Origin: Acetatifactor muris
Lineage (GTDB): Bacteria > Bacillota > Clostridia > Lachnospirales > Lachnospiraceae
Length of the DNA: 64,000 bases
Direction of reading: 5' to 3'
NCBI RefSeq assembly: GCF_024623325.1
Contig: NZ_JANJZD010000020.1
Coordinates: 1-64,000 of the forward strand
Shown: piece by piece, positions 24,107-33,151 of the stretch
Position numbering within the stretch: the stretch's first letter is position 1
How the letters are laid out: each line of letters begins with the position of its first letter
Notes under the pieces: model-generated
What the model saw: the letters and a program-made list of their open reading frames with translations, nothing else
The model's database searches: none
Told to the model about the DNA's origin: nothing
Made by a program: the position numbers and the translations under genes

Positions 24107-24481
24107 ATGGACGAAAATGAATTGAGGGATTTGCTGTCAAAGAGGCTGTACATCGAACTGCAGCTCTTCAAGGATTCCATGCTCCGGAAAGAGAAAGGGG
24201 ATATCTTCCAGTCTTCCTATGAGATAGAGATTTATGTGAACCTGTATGAAATCTTCATGATGCATATCGGCAGCCTGGATATTGATACCATGCGCAGGCT
24301 CCTGAACCTTAAGCTTGGAATCATGGAACACCTTTATCAGGAATGGCTGTCCCGGGATGACAGCTTCTTTGATGAGCTAAGGGAGTTTGCGTGTGATGAA
24401 CTGGGAGTCCTTTCAGGACTGTGGAACCTGGATTGCGGAGAGGAGGAGGCAGATGGAAAAAGATCTGATAAGGCTGCTTAG
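24107..24481 (+). CDS. Hypothetical protein, possibly DUF3848-like
   Basis: A 124-residue, acidic, helical protein. DENELRDLLSKRLYIELQLF and YEIEIYVNLYEIFM resemble, in layout, DUF3848 proteins encoded next to recombination genes in Clostridia elements; the match is weak. It sits 10 bases after the exonuclease gene and overlaps the start of the Rad52-like gene by 29 bases, so it is part of that operon. Confidence 0.5.
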   Translation: MDENELRDLLSKRLYIELQLFKDSMLRKEKGDIFQSSYEIEIYVNLYEIFMMHIGSLDIDTMRRLLNLKLGIMEHLYQEWLSRDDSFFDELREFACDELGVLSGLWNLDCGEEEADGKRSDKAA

Positions 24482-25349
24482 GGCAGAGGAGATTGAATGC
24501 CGGATAGCCATGGTGAATGAAAAAGGATTGAGCCTGCTGCTCTATAAAGATGCCAGAGTGGACCAACGTATCCTTGATGAGACATTTGGGCCTTTCGGAT
24601 GGAAACGGAGCCATCAATGTATAGACGGGAACCTGTACTGTACAGTGGAGATTCTTGACAGGGAGTCCGGAGAATGGGTGTCAAAACAGGATGTGGGCAC
24701 CACCGGATATACGGAGAAGGAGAAGTCCCAGGCATCGGACAGCTTCAAGAGGGCCTGCTTCAACTGGGGGATTGGAAGGGAGCTCTATTCTGCGCCATTC
24801 ATCTGGATTCCGGCGGCAAAGACAAGCATCCAGAAGAAAGGCGATAAATATATCTCTAATGAGCGTTTCTCAGTGAGCGCAATCTCTTTCAATGATACCA
24901 GGGAAATCGTCTCCCTGGAGATTACGGATTCCCATGGACAGGTAGTATATATCCTGCAACAGAGTGGAAGTGCCAATCAGGATGGCGGCAGGCAAAAGAC
25001 GGAACAGAGGAACGAAGGAGTAGGTCAAGGTAAACATAAGGACAAGCTTTCCGTCCGAGAACAAGAAAAGGCACAGGCAGGGAGACAGGAGATGGGACCC
25101 AGGGACGGACAAAAGGGAAGCTACCCTCCTGATTCCCAGAATGGAGGGAACAGGAAATACGGCATCAGTGGGCCACAGGAGATCGTACTGATGGCGGAAC
25201 TGAACAGGACAGGCGTGACACTGGAGGAGGTACTGGAACGTTACGGGATTGAGGACATCAGCCGGATGACGCCTGGGATTTACAACAAGGCCATAGCTGC
25301 CTTGAAGCAGACGAAGCCGAAGGGCAGGACATCAGGAACAGCGGCATGA
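24453..25349 (+). CDS. Rad52/22-like single-strand annealing protein
   Basis: A 298-residue protein; ATG 24453 has AGAGGAGGAGG upstream. The N-terminal 165 residues carry the Rad52/Rad22-like core (ILDETFGPFGWKRSHQCIDG, YCTVEILDRESGEW, then DVGTTGYTEKEKSQASDSFK and ACFNWGIGRELY). A long Gln/Lys/Gly-rich linker follows, and a C-terminal helical domain (residues 245-290). It anneals complementary single strands after resection. With the YqaJ-type nuclease and SSB-like protein it forms a Red-like module. Confidence 0.75.
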   Translation: MEKDLIRLLRAEEIECRIAMVNEKGLSLLLYKDARVDQRILDETFGPFGWKRSHQCIDGNLYCTVEILDRESGEWVSKQDVGTTGYTEKEKSQASDSFKRACFNWGIGRELYSAPFIWIPAAKTSIQKKGDKYISNERFSVSAISFNDTREIVSLEITDSHGQVVYILQQSGSANQDGGRQKTEQRNEGVGQGKHKDKLSVREQEKAQAGRQEMGPRDGQKGSYPPDSQNGGNRKYGISGPQEIVLMAELNRTGVTLEEVLERYGIEDISRMTPGIYNKAIAALKQTKPKGRTSGTAA

Positions 25350-25382
25350 CATGAACGGCAATGCCGTTGGAATAATACAGGT

Positions 25383-25431
25383 ACAGGGGGGACAATGGAG
25401 GGCATCACCACCATAAATTCCCCCCTGTTTT
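25383..25431 (+). terminator. Terminator after the annealing-protein gene
   Basis: ACAGGGGGGA (25383-25392) pairs perfectly with TCCCCCCTGT (25419-25428), then TTT. A 15-base palindrome AACGGCA-A-TGCCGTT stands just upstream, near 25357. Confidence 0.65.
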
Positions 25432-25460
25432 GATGTACATAAAGGAAGGAGAGATACGGA

Positions 25461-26366
25461 ATGGATATGGAAGTTTTCGCAGGTAAGATATGTGCTGCGG
25501 TGGAGAAGGAGCTGGGCAGGGAGTTCCAGGCAGAGATCAGGGAGGTGAGGAAGAACAACGGCATCCTCTTGCATGGACTGCTGATCTCATCGGAGGGACA
25601 GGCGGTAGTCCCTACGATCTATCTGGAACGTTTCCTGGAGGCCCATGAATCCGGCATGACATTCGAAGAGGTCGTGCGCAGGGTGCTGTCGGTCTATGAA
25701 AGGTCAAACCCCAAGGGATGCGCCGACATGGACTTCTTCAAATCTTTCGGGAACGTGCGGGACAGAATATGCTACCGCCTGATCGGAAGGAGAGGGAATG
25801 AAGGGCTGCTGGAAGAGATACCATATGTTGAGTTCCTGGACCTGGCCATTTGCTTCTACTATGCCTATCACGGGGAGGAGCTGGGGGACGGGACGATCCT
25901 GATATACAACTCCCATATGGAGATGTGGGGGACCTGTACCGAAGAGCTGCTCGAACTGGCGAAGCGTAACACCCAGAAGCTCTTCCCCTGGGTGTGCTGC
26001 TCTATGGAGGAGGTCATCAATGAAGTGATGGGGACTGATGGCACTGAGGATGGCCTGGATGAAGGCCTTTTCCAGCAGGAGGTCCCGATGAAGGTGCTGA
26101 GCAACAGGCAGCGTGTACATGGAGCTGTCTGCATGGTCTACCCGGATGTCCTGGAGGACATTGCAAGGAAAGAGGGGCGGGACCTGTATATCCTGCCCAG
26201 TTCCATCCATGAGGTGATCATCCTGCCGTATACCGGTAACGAGCCTGCCTCAGCACTGAAGACGATGATCGAGGAGGTGAACACCACACAGGTGGATCCA
26301 CAGGAAGTGCTGTCGTATAGCCTTTATTATTATAGCCGCGATACGCACAGCGTCATGCAGGTCTGA
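25461..26366 (+). CDS. DUF5688-family protein
   Basis: A 301-residue protein matching the DUF5688 pattern: the start MEVFAGKICAAVEKELGREF, VRKNNGILLHGLLI, PTIYLERFLEAHESG and FEEVVRRVLSVYE, then VRDRICYRLIGRRGNEGLL. Near the C-terminus DLYILPSSIHEVIILPYTG is typical. These are frequent in Lachnospiraceae elements and of unknown function. ATG 25461 follows GGAAGGAGAG. Cytosolic; no catalytic residues can be named. Confidence 0.75.
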   Translation: MDMEVFAGKICAAVEKELGREFQAEIREVRKNNGILLHGLLISSEGQAVVPTIYLERFLEAHESGMTFEEVVRRVLSVYERSNPKGCADMDFFKSFGNVRDRICYRLIGRRGNEGLLEEIPYVEFLDLAICFYYAYHGEELGDGTILIYNSHMEMWGTCTEELLELAKRNTQKLFPWVCCSMEEVINEVMGTDGTEDGLDEGLFQQEVPMKVLSNRQRVHGAVCMVYPDVLEDIARKEGRDLYILPSSIHEVIILPYTGNEPASALKTMIEEVNTTQVDPQEVLSYSLYYYSRDTHSVMQV

Positions 26367-26456
26367 GCCCATGGTGGCCAGTGGGGATTTGGAGATGGAA
26401 GTATCGGTATATGTGCTTTATGGGACATGGCATTCAGATGATGGGGAAGGGGCTGG

Positions 26457-26699
26457 GTGCTTGGGATATCAGTGGACGTGGGAACGCTGATGGAAAGGCT
26501 GGCAGGGATAGCTGGCAGCAGGGCAGCGAGCTATGCAGAGCTGCAAGGACATATCCAGGAGGAACATGGGGACAGGTACTATGAGGCCGTGGATGGAGGA
26601 TGGAGATATGCGAGGTTCCATATCTCGGAGCATCGGCTCGCCATTCCGGAGATGGCGGCAGAGGAGAATGGAAAGGGGGAGCAGAAAGAGGATGGATAG
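26457..26699 (+). CDS. Small hypothetical protein
   Basis: An 80-residue frame starting at GTG 26457, after GGGGAAGGGG. AELQGHIQEEHGDRYYEAVD and WRYARFHISEHRLAIPEM look like a compact alpha-beta domain. No family is recognised. It lies 90 bases downstream of the DUF5688 gene and just before the SSB-like gene. Confidence 0.4.
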   Translation: MLGISVDVGTLMERLAGIAGSRAASYAELQGHIQEEHGDRYYEAVDGGWRYARFHISEHRLAIPEMAAEENGKGEQKEDG

Positions 26700-26728
26700 C
26701 CAATATGATTACAGGAGAGAGGGAAAGA

Positions 26729-27373
26729 ATGATGAAGGATGATGGTTTGGAGAACAATGGAGCATGTGTGGTAGGAAGGATCATGCCGGGAGCCCGCTAC
26801 AGCCATGAGGCATACGGGGAGAGGTTCTACAGGGCGGATATCCTGGCCTGCCGTGCCAGCGGCATTACGGACATAATCCCCCTGATGGTATTCGAAAAGG
26901 TTGCCGATTTGGAAAGGGGCTGTCCGGACAGCATCATAGAAGTCATAGGGCAGTTCCGTTCTTATAACAGGAAAGAGGAGGGGAAGAGCCGTCTGGAGCT
27001 TTTCGTGTTCGTGCAAGGCATCCGGTACCTGGATGATGGGTATGTCGGTTGCGGAAACAACAACCTCGTCTGCCTGAAAGGGTTTCTCTGCAAGGCCCCG
27101 ACCTACCGGAGGACACCGTTGGGAAGAGAGATCGCGGATATCCTGCTGGCGGTGAACAGGCCATATGGCAAGTCTGACTATATACCCTGCATCTGCTGGG
27201 GAAGGGACGCGGTGCTGGCATCCAGGCTGGATGTCGGTTCCGCAGTGGAGGTGACGGGGCGGATCCAGAGCCGGGAGTATACGAAGAAGCTGTCAGAGGC
27301 GGAAGAGGAGATGCGGGTCGCATATGAGGTGTCCGTCTGCAGGATGGAGACGGTAGATGTGCAGAGAGGATAA
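26729..27373 (+). CDS. SSB-like protein with two OB-type segments
   Basis: A 214-residue protein; ATG 26729 follows AGGAGAGAGG, while an upstream ATG (26705) lacks a good site. The second half (NLVCLKGFLCKAPTYRRTPL, GREIADILLAVNRPYGKSDY, IPCICWGRDA) is close to single-stranded-DNA-binding proteins. The first half (NGACVVGRIMPGARYSHEAY, FYRADILACRASG) repeats the pattern weakly. It likely coats single strands for the exonuclease/annealing pair. It lacks the acidic DDDIPF-type tip of replicative SSB. Confidence 0.7.
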   Translation: MMKDDGLENNGACVVGRIMPGARYSHEAYGERFYRADILACRASGITDIIPLMVFEKVADLERGCPDSIIEVIGQFRSYNRKEEGKSRLELFVFVQGIRYLDDGYVGCGNNNLVCLKGFLCKAPTYRRTPLGREIADILLAVNRPYGKSDYIPCICWGRDAVLASRLDVGSAVEVTGRIQSREYTKKLSEAEEEMRVAYEVSVCRMETVDVQRG

Positions 27374-27375
27374 TG

Positions 27376-27403
27376 GGGCGGGACGGGAATGTCCTGCCCT
27401 TTT
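27376..27403 (+). terminator. Terminator after the SSB-like gene
   Basis: GGGCGGGAC pairs with GTCCTGCCC (one G-T pair), then TTTT. Confidence 0.7.
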
Positions 27404-27427
27404 CAGGCAATGGAAGGAGGAAACGGC

Positions 27428-27976
27428 ATGGAAAGGAAAATGGCACTGAGGGAATTCTGTGGGAGATACAGGAAAGGCGATTTCAAAGGGACGGAAAGGG
27501 CGGTACAGATTGAGGCAGGATGGTATGACTGGTTCTGTGAGGATGGGGAACTGGAGGCAAGGCTTGAAAAGATATGGGAGATCCTGCGGGGCATCCGCAA
27601 TGACTATGTGCTGGATAATTACAGGGTGTGGTTCAAGAACAACTGTCCGGTAGAAGAGCCCCTGTACGATGACGTGAGGTTCGAGCCTCTGGACGAAGGC
27701 AGAAGGGACGAGCTCTATTTTGGGGTCTCCATCCATCACGGAAAGCTGGCATCAGGGTACCAGGTATTCACAGCGAGGAGCGGGTACGGGATAGAGGCGG
27801 AGTTCGGCAGCGTGGAAGATGTGTGGGACTTCATCAACAACTGGGAGGGAAACTGGGATGATGCGATGTTACATGAGCGGAAAGAGGCGGAGGACGGCAG
27901 GCCCCGGGAGATGCTGGAGGGGATCTTGCAGGTCCTGAACGAGGCGGCAGACATGCTGGCAGGACATCTCGACTGA
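27428..27976 (+). CDS. Hypothetical protein, common in Firmicute elements
   Basis: A 182-residue protein with ATG 27428 after GGAAGGAGG. IEAGWYDWFCEDGEL, LEKIWEILRGIRNDYVLDNY and VWFKNNCPVEEPLYDDVRFE followed by DELYFGV are strings I recognise from hypothetical proteins in Firmicute ICEs and prophages. Acidic, cytosolic and single domain; function unknown. Confidence 0.65.
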   Translation: MERKMALREFCGRYRKGDFKGTERAVQIEAGWYDWFCEDGELEARLEKIWEILRGIRNDYVLDNYRVWFKNNCPVEEPLYDDVRFEPLDEGRRDELYFGVSIHHGKLASGYQVFTARSGYGIEAEFGSVEDVWDFINNWEGNWDDAMLHERKEAEDGRPREMLEGILQVLNEAADMLAGHLD

Positions 27977-28000
27977 AATCGGAAGGGATGCATGGCAGTA

Positions 28001-28134
28001 GCAGAAGTGACCTATAGGAAAAAGGTGGCAGAAGTGACCTGAAATGGGGCAGACAGGGGAAAAACAAGAGGTGGCAGTTCTGGCGAACGTCAGGATTGCC
28101 ACTTCCCATCATGCTTCATGACGGAGGCATGATG
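28001..28134. repeat. Direct repeats and hairpins in a 240-base gap
   Basis: GCAGAAGTGACCT occurs at 28001-28013 and 28028-28040. GTGGCA/TGCCAC (28071-28076 with 28097-28102) and CATCATGC/GCATGATG (28107-28114 with 28127-28134) can form successive hairpins. There is no gene here; a termination or regulatory region is likely. Confidence 0.4.
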
Positions 28135-28215
28135 CATTATCATATCCGTTTTGCTGCAGTGAAGTGATGGAGAGGTTGGATTGAATACAAAAATTGAAAA
28201 CGGAGGCTGTGCAAT

Positions 28216-28845
28216 ATGATTATAGTGAGGATGATACAGTATTGGAACGATTACCATAAAAAGGAACTGAGGGAGCAGTTCAGGAGCCTGAAGGAACTGG
28301 AGGACTGGATATTCGGGCAGATGCGCGTGGACTACAGTTCTGAACATGGCAGGAACCTTCTTTCTTTTCCAAAATGTGACGTGAAAGACAGGATATATGA
28401 GATTTCAGTCCGGCCGGAATGTGGTGGCTGTGTGTACTGGATAAAGCAGATCGAGGATGATGGCTCAGGCATCATATTTTCTGACGGTACGTTTACAGCA
28501 GGGCAGAAACACTGTACAAGGGCAGTCCGGGAGTGGCTTGTGGGATGTGAGGGACGGAAGAGGAATCCTGTTTTCCGCTTTGCGGATGATGAGGCAGGGG
28601 CATGTTATACAGGCCATTGTTCGGATATGGCCGGAGGAGGCTGCAGGGATGGCTGTGGTGTATCTGGTGCTGTTAAAAGAGCAGCAGGAAAAATCCATGA
28701 AAAGAACATGGGATGTGATTCCGGGGACGAGTATTCCAGGGGATACAATGATGGTGTTTCTGCGGCATTGGGAATTCTATTGGGGGAAACCGGATGCAGC
28801 ATGGAGGATATTCCGGAGATGAAAGCGGCTTCCGGCTTGACTTGA
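28216..28845 (+). CDS. Hypothetical protein, Cys-rich C-terminus
   Basis: A 209-residue protein. ATG 28216 follows GGAGG at 9 bases. Residues 1-115 form an alpha-beta domain (IIVRMIQYWNDYHKKELREQ, FRSLKELEDWIFGQM). The C-terminal part contains Cys-rich DMAGGGCRDGCG and an SRGYNDGVSAALGILLGE segment. No family was recognised. It is the last gene before the resolvase. Confidence 0.5.
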   Translation: MIIVRMIQYWNDYHKKELREQFRSLKELEDWIFGQMRVDYSSEHGRNLLSFPKCDVKDRIYEISVRPECGGCVYWIKQIEDDGSGIIFSDGTFTAGQKHCTRAVREWLVGCEGRKRNPVFRFADDEAGACYTGHCSDMAGGGCRDGCGVSGAVKRAAGKIHEKNMGCDSGDEYSRGYNDGVSAALGILLGETGCSMEDIPEMKAASGLT

Positions 28846-28882
28846 AAGAGGAAAAGGATGCGGAAAGGATGGAGAAGCTAGA

Positions 28883-29569
28883 ATGAGACAGTATGGGTAC
28901 TGCAGAATCAGTACGGGCAAACAGAATATCGAGCGGCAGGTACGGAACATACAGGCGGCATATCCGCAGGCCGTCATTGTTAGGGAGACTTATACTGGCA
29001 CAAAGTTCCAGGGAAGAAAGGAACTGGAAAAGCTTTTGGAGAAGGTGCAGCCGGGGGATACCATCATCTTTGATTCCGTGAGCCGTATGAGCAGGGATTC
29101 GGAGGAGGGGTTCCGGCTCTATGAAGAATTGTTCCATAAGGATGTATCGCTTGTGTTCCTGAAGGAGCCGCACATCAATACGGAGACATATAAGAGGGCG
29201 ATGATGAACCAGGTGGCGCTTACAGGTGACAAGGTGGACCTGATCCTGGCAGGTGTGAATAGCTATCTGATGGAACTTGCCAGAGAGCAGATACGCATTG
29301 CTTTTGAACAGGCAGAGAAAGAGGTATCTGACCTGCACCAGAGGACTAGGGAGGGAATCGAGACGGCGAGGCTCAATGGAAAACAGATCGGGCAGCCGAA
29401 AGGGGCGACTTATGAGACCAGAAAGGGGAAAGCGGCAAAGGAAATCATCCGCAGGCACAATAAGACTTTTGGCGGATCCCTGACGGATGCGGAGACCATG
29501 AAGCAGGCTGGAATCTCGCGGAAGAGTTTTTATAAGTACAAGAGGGAGCTGCGGGAAAGTATGGCATAG
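28883..29569 (+). CDS. Serine resolvase/invertase-family recombinase
   Basis: A 228-residue protein. YGYCRISTGKQNIERQV carries the nucleophile Ser10. FDSVSRMSRDSEEGF, with paired Arg residues, and the long E-helix (LMELAREQIRIAFEQAEKE) complete the catalytic domain. The C-terminal HTH (DAETMKQAGISRKSFYKYKR) binds the crossover site. Size and layout match resolvases of plasmids and transposons, which resolve multimers. On this island it probably supports plasmid-style dimer resolution. AAGGATGGAGAAG precedes the ATG. Confidence 0.9.
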   Translation: MRQYGYCRISTGKQNIERQVRNIQAAYPQAVIVRETYTGTKFQGRKELEKLLEKVQPGDTIIFDSVSRMSRDSEEGFRLYEELFHKDVSLVFLKEPHINTETYKRAMMNQVALTGDKVDLILAGVNSYLMELAREQIRIAFEQAEKEVSDLHQRTREGIETARLNGKQIGQPKGATYETRKGKAAKEIIRRHNKTFGGSLTDAETMKQAGISRKSFYKYKRELRESMA

Positions 29570-29839
29570 CTTCATCCTGCATGACGGAGATAACGGAAGG
29601 GAGAGGGCGTGGTCCATATCAGAAATGGGAATGACTTAAGAACAGCATATGGAGTCAGCCCAATGCCCAAATGATTTTGGATGCCAGGATGGGTATGGTA
29701 TGTATCTACCGATACGGGATAGTCTGCAGGTAGGGAAGGATGTGGGTTTACCACAGTGTCTGTTATGACATGTGACAGATACCATTGTCAGCTTTATTTG
29801 CGGAGCTATGACTGTAGCCAAAGTACAAGTGATGTGGAA

Positions 29840-29858
29840 GGGGGAGTAAACATCCCCC
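29840..29858. terminator. Hairpin between convergent genes
   Basis: GGGGGA and TCCCCC pair around a 7-base loop, between the resolvase and the leftward Rep-like gene. A T-poor tail follows rightward and an A/T tail leftward. Confidence 0.45.
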
Positions 29859-29867
29859 TATTCGATT

Positions 29868-30908
29868 TTATAAATAGTTGTACAAATTTGGTAGAAAACC
29901 TATATTTGCTCTTTTGCTTATGGTTACAGGTGATGTATTCAGGCTGGCAAACCAAACCAGAACTGTATTGGTATCCCTTACAGCTAACTCTTTCATGGCG
30001 AGGTAAAGGGACTTCTTTTCGGGAATAAGCCTAAGCAATCGTAGCATCTTATCTTTTTGATGTCTTTTTAGGCTAGATGTGTTGACACGTTCTTCTGCAT
30101 CCTTTAATCTATAGAAGTCGCCATATGGGACTATGGAAACAAATGTGCCAATAAAAATGTCCTTGCTTTTCTTGGCTATGAGTTTAAGCTCTTGTTCTGT
30201 GGACATATTGGCTTTATAGTCAAAAGATTCTAAAACTTTCTCTAAGGCCTTTCGCTTCTTGAGACGTACTTCAACCCGTAATATTCCTATGGCTTTTTTG
30301 GCTTTACCCTCCTTACCTTTCTTTTTTAAGTCGGCTTCTTTATCATAAACTGTAAATCCGATACCATTAGTCTTTCCTTCCAGATCGAAGCTGTGCTCCT
30401 TTTCGATTCTATCAGTTGCGTAGTCCAGGTTACTGTATTTTTTAGAGAACTTTTTCACTTTCCCGATTTTATGCATAAGCTTTATGTAAGATGATACATT
30501 GTCTTTTCCGACATCTAGATTTGTTGTAAATTCTACACGAGTGAGCATAAGGTCGTTTAGCTCATAATCTGAATCGAAATAGTTTTCAATATGTGCAGAT
30601 AATAAAGCGATTAACCTATTGATATTATAATCATTTGGTTTCCATAATTTCAGGTCATTCCCGCCAAGGACTTCGCTGGGATTTACCCGGAATTTTATCA
30701 TTTTTTTGAAATCACAATTATGGTATTCAACTGTGATGCCATGAGATATAAGAGAATCATCTACACGGACATCGGTCGAGGTATGTTTTGTTGAATAACC
30801 GACTCTGTGTTTTTCCTTTTTTGCCATTTTGTAGGCATGTGATAAAAACTCATTAAATTCCTTTGAACTTGTTTCCAGTGTAAGTTCCAGAGTATGGATA
30901 GAAATCAT
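29868..30908 (-). CDS. Replication-initiation-like protein (gene II/X-type)
   Basis: A 346-residue protein with ATG 30908 after AGGAGGCGC. LMLTRVEFTTNLDVGKDNVS, GIGFTVYDKEADLKKKG and GILRVEVRLKKRKALEKVL give the spaced beta strands, conserved Tyr and Arg-Glu pattern seen in filamentous-phage gene II/X-type and related rolling-circle initiators. The catalytic Tyr would be in FTVYDKE. An 860-base non-coding stretch with palindromes lies upstream, as expected for an origin. It marks the A+T-rich right half of element 2. The assignment is by resemblance. Confidence 0.5.
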   Translation of the reverse strand: MISIHTLELTLETSSKEFNEFLSHAYKMAKKEKHRVGYSTKHTSTDVRVDDSLISHGITVEYHNCDFKKMIKFRVNPSEVLGGNDLKLWKPNDYNINRLIALLSAHIENYFDSDYELNDLMLTRVEFTTNLDVGKDNVSSYIKLMHKIGKVKKFSKKYSNLDYATDRIEKEHSFDLEGKTNGIGFTVYDKEADLKKKGKEGKAKKAIGILRVEVRLKKRKALEKVLESFDYKANMSTEQELKLIAKKSKDIFIGTFVSIVPYGDFYRLKDAEERVNTSSLKRHQKDKMLRLLRLIPEKKSLYLAMKELAVRDTNTVLVWFASLNTSPVTISKRANIGFLPNLYNYL

Positions 30909-31777
30909 AATAGCGCCTCCTGTATGATAAATTGTAGGGATTTATATTAGAGTAGTTTTTTGCAATATTTTTATTTAAGAACTCTTATGCATAGACAATT
31001 CTTCGTTAGAAAGACATGATTTTTATTCCCGGTAACATTTACATAGTTGCTTGAAATGGTAATTTTATTGATATATAATTTTTGAATATGAAGTTATAGT
31101 GAATAGAAAGGAAAGTGAAATAGGAATAGATTGTATAGCATTGCGAAGGGACGATTTGTAAATCTGATTGTTGTTGATTTAGTTATGGATGATGAATATG
31201 AAATTATATATGGTAGTAATTGAATCAAAGTTTGTAGGTAGTGAAGAATAGTGCCAATCAGACTAATGGGAGAGGCGGCGGTATATGACGATACAATACA
31301 ACAATAATTATTTGGAATTTCAGTCTTTTGCGAATGGAACTATGTCCAGAAAATAAGAGCAATAAAATATTCTGATTAAACCATACGGCTAACAGAATAA
31401 GACATTGATTTGGAGGCAAAAGTGTTTTTGATGTATCGCCTATGCTTTTACATTGAATATATGTTGGAGTATTACCAACATTCGATGAGTAGATTAAAAC
31501 CTTGGCAACAAAAAGCGTTAAGTACTTAATCGCTAATGAGACGAGAAAATAGATGGTGCAGCAAAGGATTGCCGGACAGGGAGATTGGCTAGAGTAGGAA
31601 ATAATTACGGTTATCGAAATATTGAGAACTGTACCTGATATGACACTTGAAGACTTGCACAGACACTAGACAGTAGATGGTAGAAAAACTTTGTAAACGT
31701 TGATTCGAGGGCGAATTTTAAAGGTAGTTTTTCTAGTGTCTACTGTCTCAGCAAAATACTAGGAGGTAATGAAAGGG
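30909..31777. other. Long A+T-rich non-coding region, possible origin
   Basis: About 870 bases with no supportable gene lie between the leftward Rep-like gene and the rightward 31778 gene. Apart from the palindrome at 31668-31748 I see only A/T-rich runs. Divergent promoters must lie here, and a replication origin is the natural suggestion. Confidence 0.4.
31668..31748. repeat. Large imperfect palindrome before the 31778 gene
   Basis: The arms AGACAGTAGA-NNN-TAGAAAAACT (31668-31690) and AGTTTTTCTA-NNN-TCTACTGTCT (31726-31748) match at 20 of 23 positions. Inside the loop ATTCG-AGGG-CGAAT forms a second hairpin. It could be a cruciform origin, an operator or an attenuator. Confidence 0.6.
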
Positions 31778-33106
31778 ATGGAAGACTGGGTTGTTAAATT
31801 ATATGGTGATAGGATATTTGATATTTGGGATAGAGGTAATTGGCGGTTTATTACAGATTATAGTCATTTAGATAAGGAACTGATTCCCTGTGATGAATGG
31901 TTGAAAATCCGCGGAGAAAAAGAGCGGATAGTAATAAACTCTATTAATTCGCTACGTGATTATTTTAAGGAGATTATATTTGCAGTTATACAAACACTTC
32001 AAACAGGTAACTGTTTTAATTTCGATATAAATGAGTCTGAGAAAGAAATGCTGATAAATCAGCTGGTATTCGATATACTATTTGACAAGTATTGTAGTGA
32101 ATCAGAATGGATGACGCGAGCTAGTTACTCGAAGCGCATGGCTGAAAAATTATTTCCAGGCAATGTCGAAGGTTACAGAGCTATTAATGAAGCCATTAGC
32201 CGAGGCATGAAGAATTGTTACGAAATGATGAAAAATCCATCGATGCGGGAACAAATAAGGATGCTTGGCTGTGACCCTGAAATGTATGATAAATACAACA
32301 CACCCCATATGAGAGAAAATATAAGTAAGAAGAAGCCTAAATATAGTTGGGATTGTTACTATTATAATTATGGAGACATCTCGATTACATCCAGAATATT
32401 CCGGCGACAATTCACAAGAGAAAATCGGAATTATCCATATAAAGATACCTGGGAGGACTTGAAGGAATATGATTGCTTTGTGAATAAGTTGCTACCAGCA
32501 GAAAATGAATCATGCCAGAAATATTACTATATGTCGATGGATTATTTCTACCTTGAATCATACAAAAGAATAGATTTTATTCTTAAATTAGTAAGTCTGA
32601 TGCCGAAAGATGAGATGCAAAAAATTGATAAACAATATTTTTTAGTAAAACGATTCCACCCGCAAGTTTTAGTACCTTTTGTGCAAAATGATAAGGTGTG
32701 TTTTGACATAAAGTATAATTACTACAGACCACTTTTTATGATAGAACAATCAATTCAAGAGCAGATGCATGAGGATAAAGATTCTGATTTTAGTAAGTAT
32801 GGCAATAAACTGATAAACTGTCAAATTATTCGTGCTAAAGCATATGAATTATTTGAATATCATGCCCAATATATTTCTTCAGATTATAGGGAAATCAAGA
32901 GTTTCATTTCCCAATCTTATAATATGAAGATGTACCATGAATCGAATGATATATGGAAAGCTGTAAGGAATGAAAAATGGAAGAATATAGATTCTGATAG
33001 AAAAAAAGAATTCAAAAAAAATATAAATGATATACAAACAACCATCAAATCTCTTTTCTGGGATTCGCCTGATCGAAAAATTATTAGGACAAAGGATGAG
33101 GAATAG
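31778..33106 (+). CDS. Unknown 443-residue protein
   Basis: I take ATG 31778, since AGGAGGT is too close to the ATG at 31769. The protein is hydrophilic, rich in Tyr, Lys and Asn, helical, and has no membrane span or motif I can name. Features are WDRGNWRFITDYSHLDKELI near the start, SEWMTRASYSKRMAEKLFPG and a basic C-terminus (KKEFKKNINDIQTTIKSLFW). It is a stand-alone transcript with a palindrome upstream and a terminator downstream, in the most A+T-rich part of the island. That is typical of recently acquired cargo such as defence or abortive-infection genes, but no function can be assigned. Confidence 0.6.
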   Translation: MEDWVVKLYGDRIFDIWDRGNWRFITDYSHLDKELIPCDEWLKIRGEKERIVINSINSLRDYFKEIIFAVIQTLQTGNCFNFDINESEKEMLINQLVFDILFDKYCSESEWMTRASYSKRMAEKLFPGNVEGYRAINEAISRGMKNCYEMMKNPSMREQIRMLGCDPEMYDKYNTPHMRENISKKKPKYSWDCYYYNYGDISITSRIFRRQFTRENRNYPYKDTWEDLKEYDCFVNKLLPAENESCQKYYYMSMDYFYLESYKRIDFILKLVSLMPKDEMQKIDKQYFLVKRFHPQVLVPFVQNDKVCFDIKYNYYRPLFMIEQSIQEQMHEDKDSDFSKYGNKLINCQIIRAKAYELFEYHAQYISSDYREIKSFISQSYNMKMYHESNDIWKAVRNEKWKNIDSDRKKEFKKNINDIQTTIKSLFWDSPDRKIIRTKDEE

Positions 33107-33119
33107 AATGATTTAGCTT

Positions 33120-33151
33120 TTAGGGCTCGGATTATCCGAGCCTAATTTTTT
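33120..33151 (+). terminator. Terminator after the 31778 gene
   Basis: TTAGGGCTCGGA pairs with TCCGAGCCTAA (one bulged G), followed by six T residues. Confidence 0.85.
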
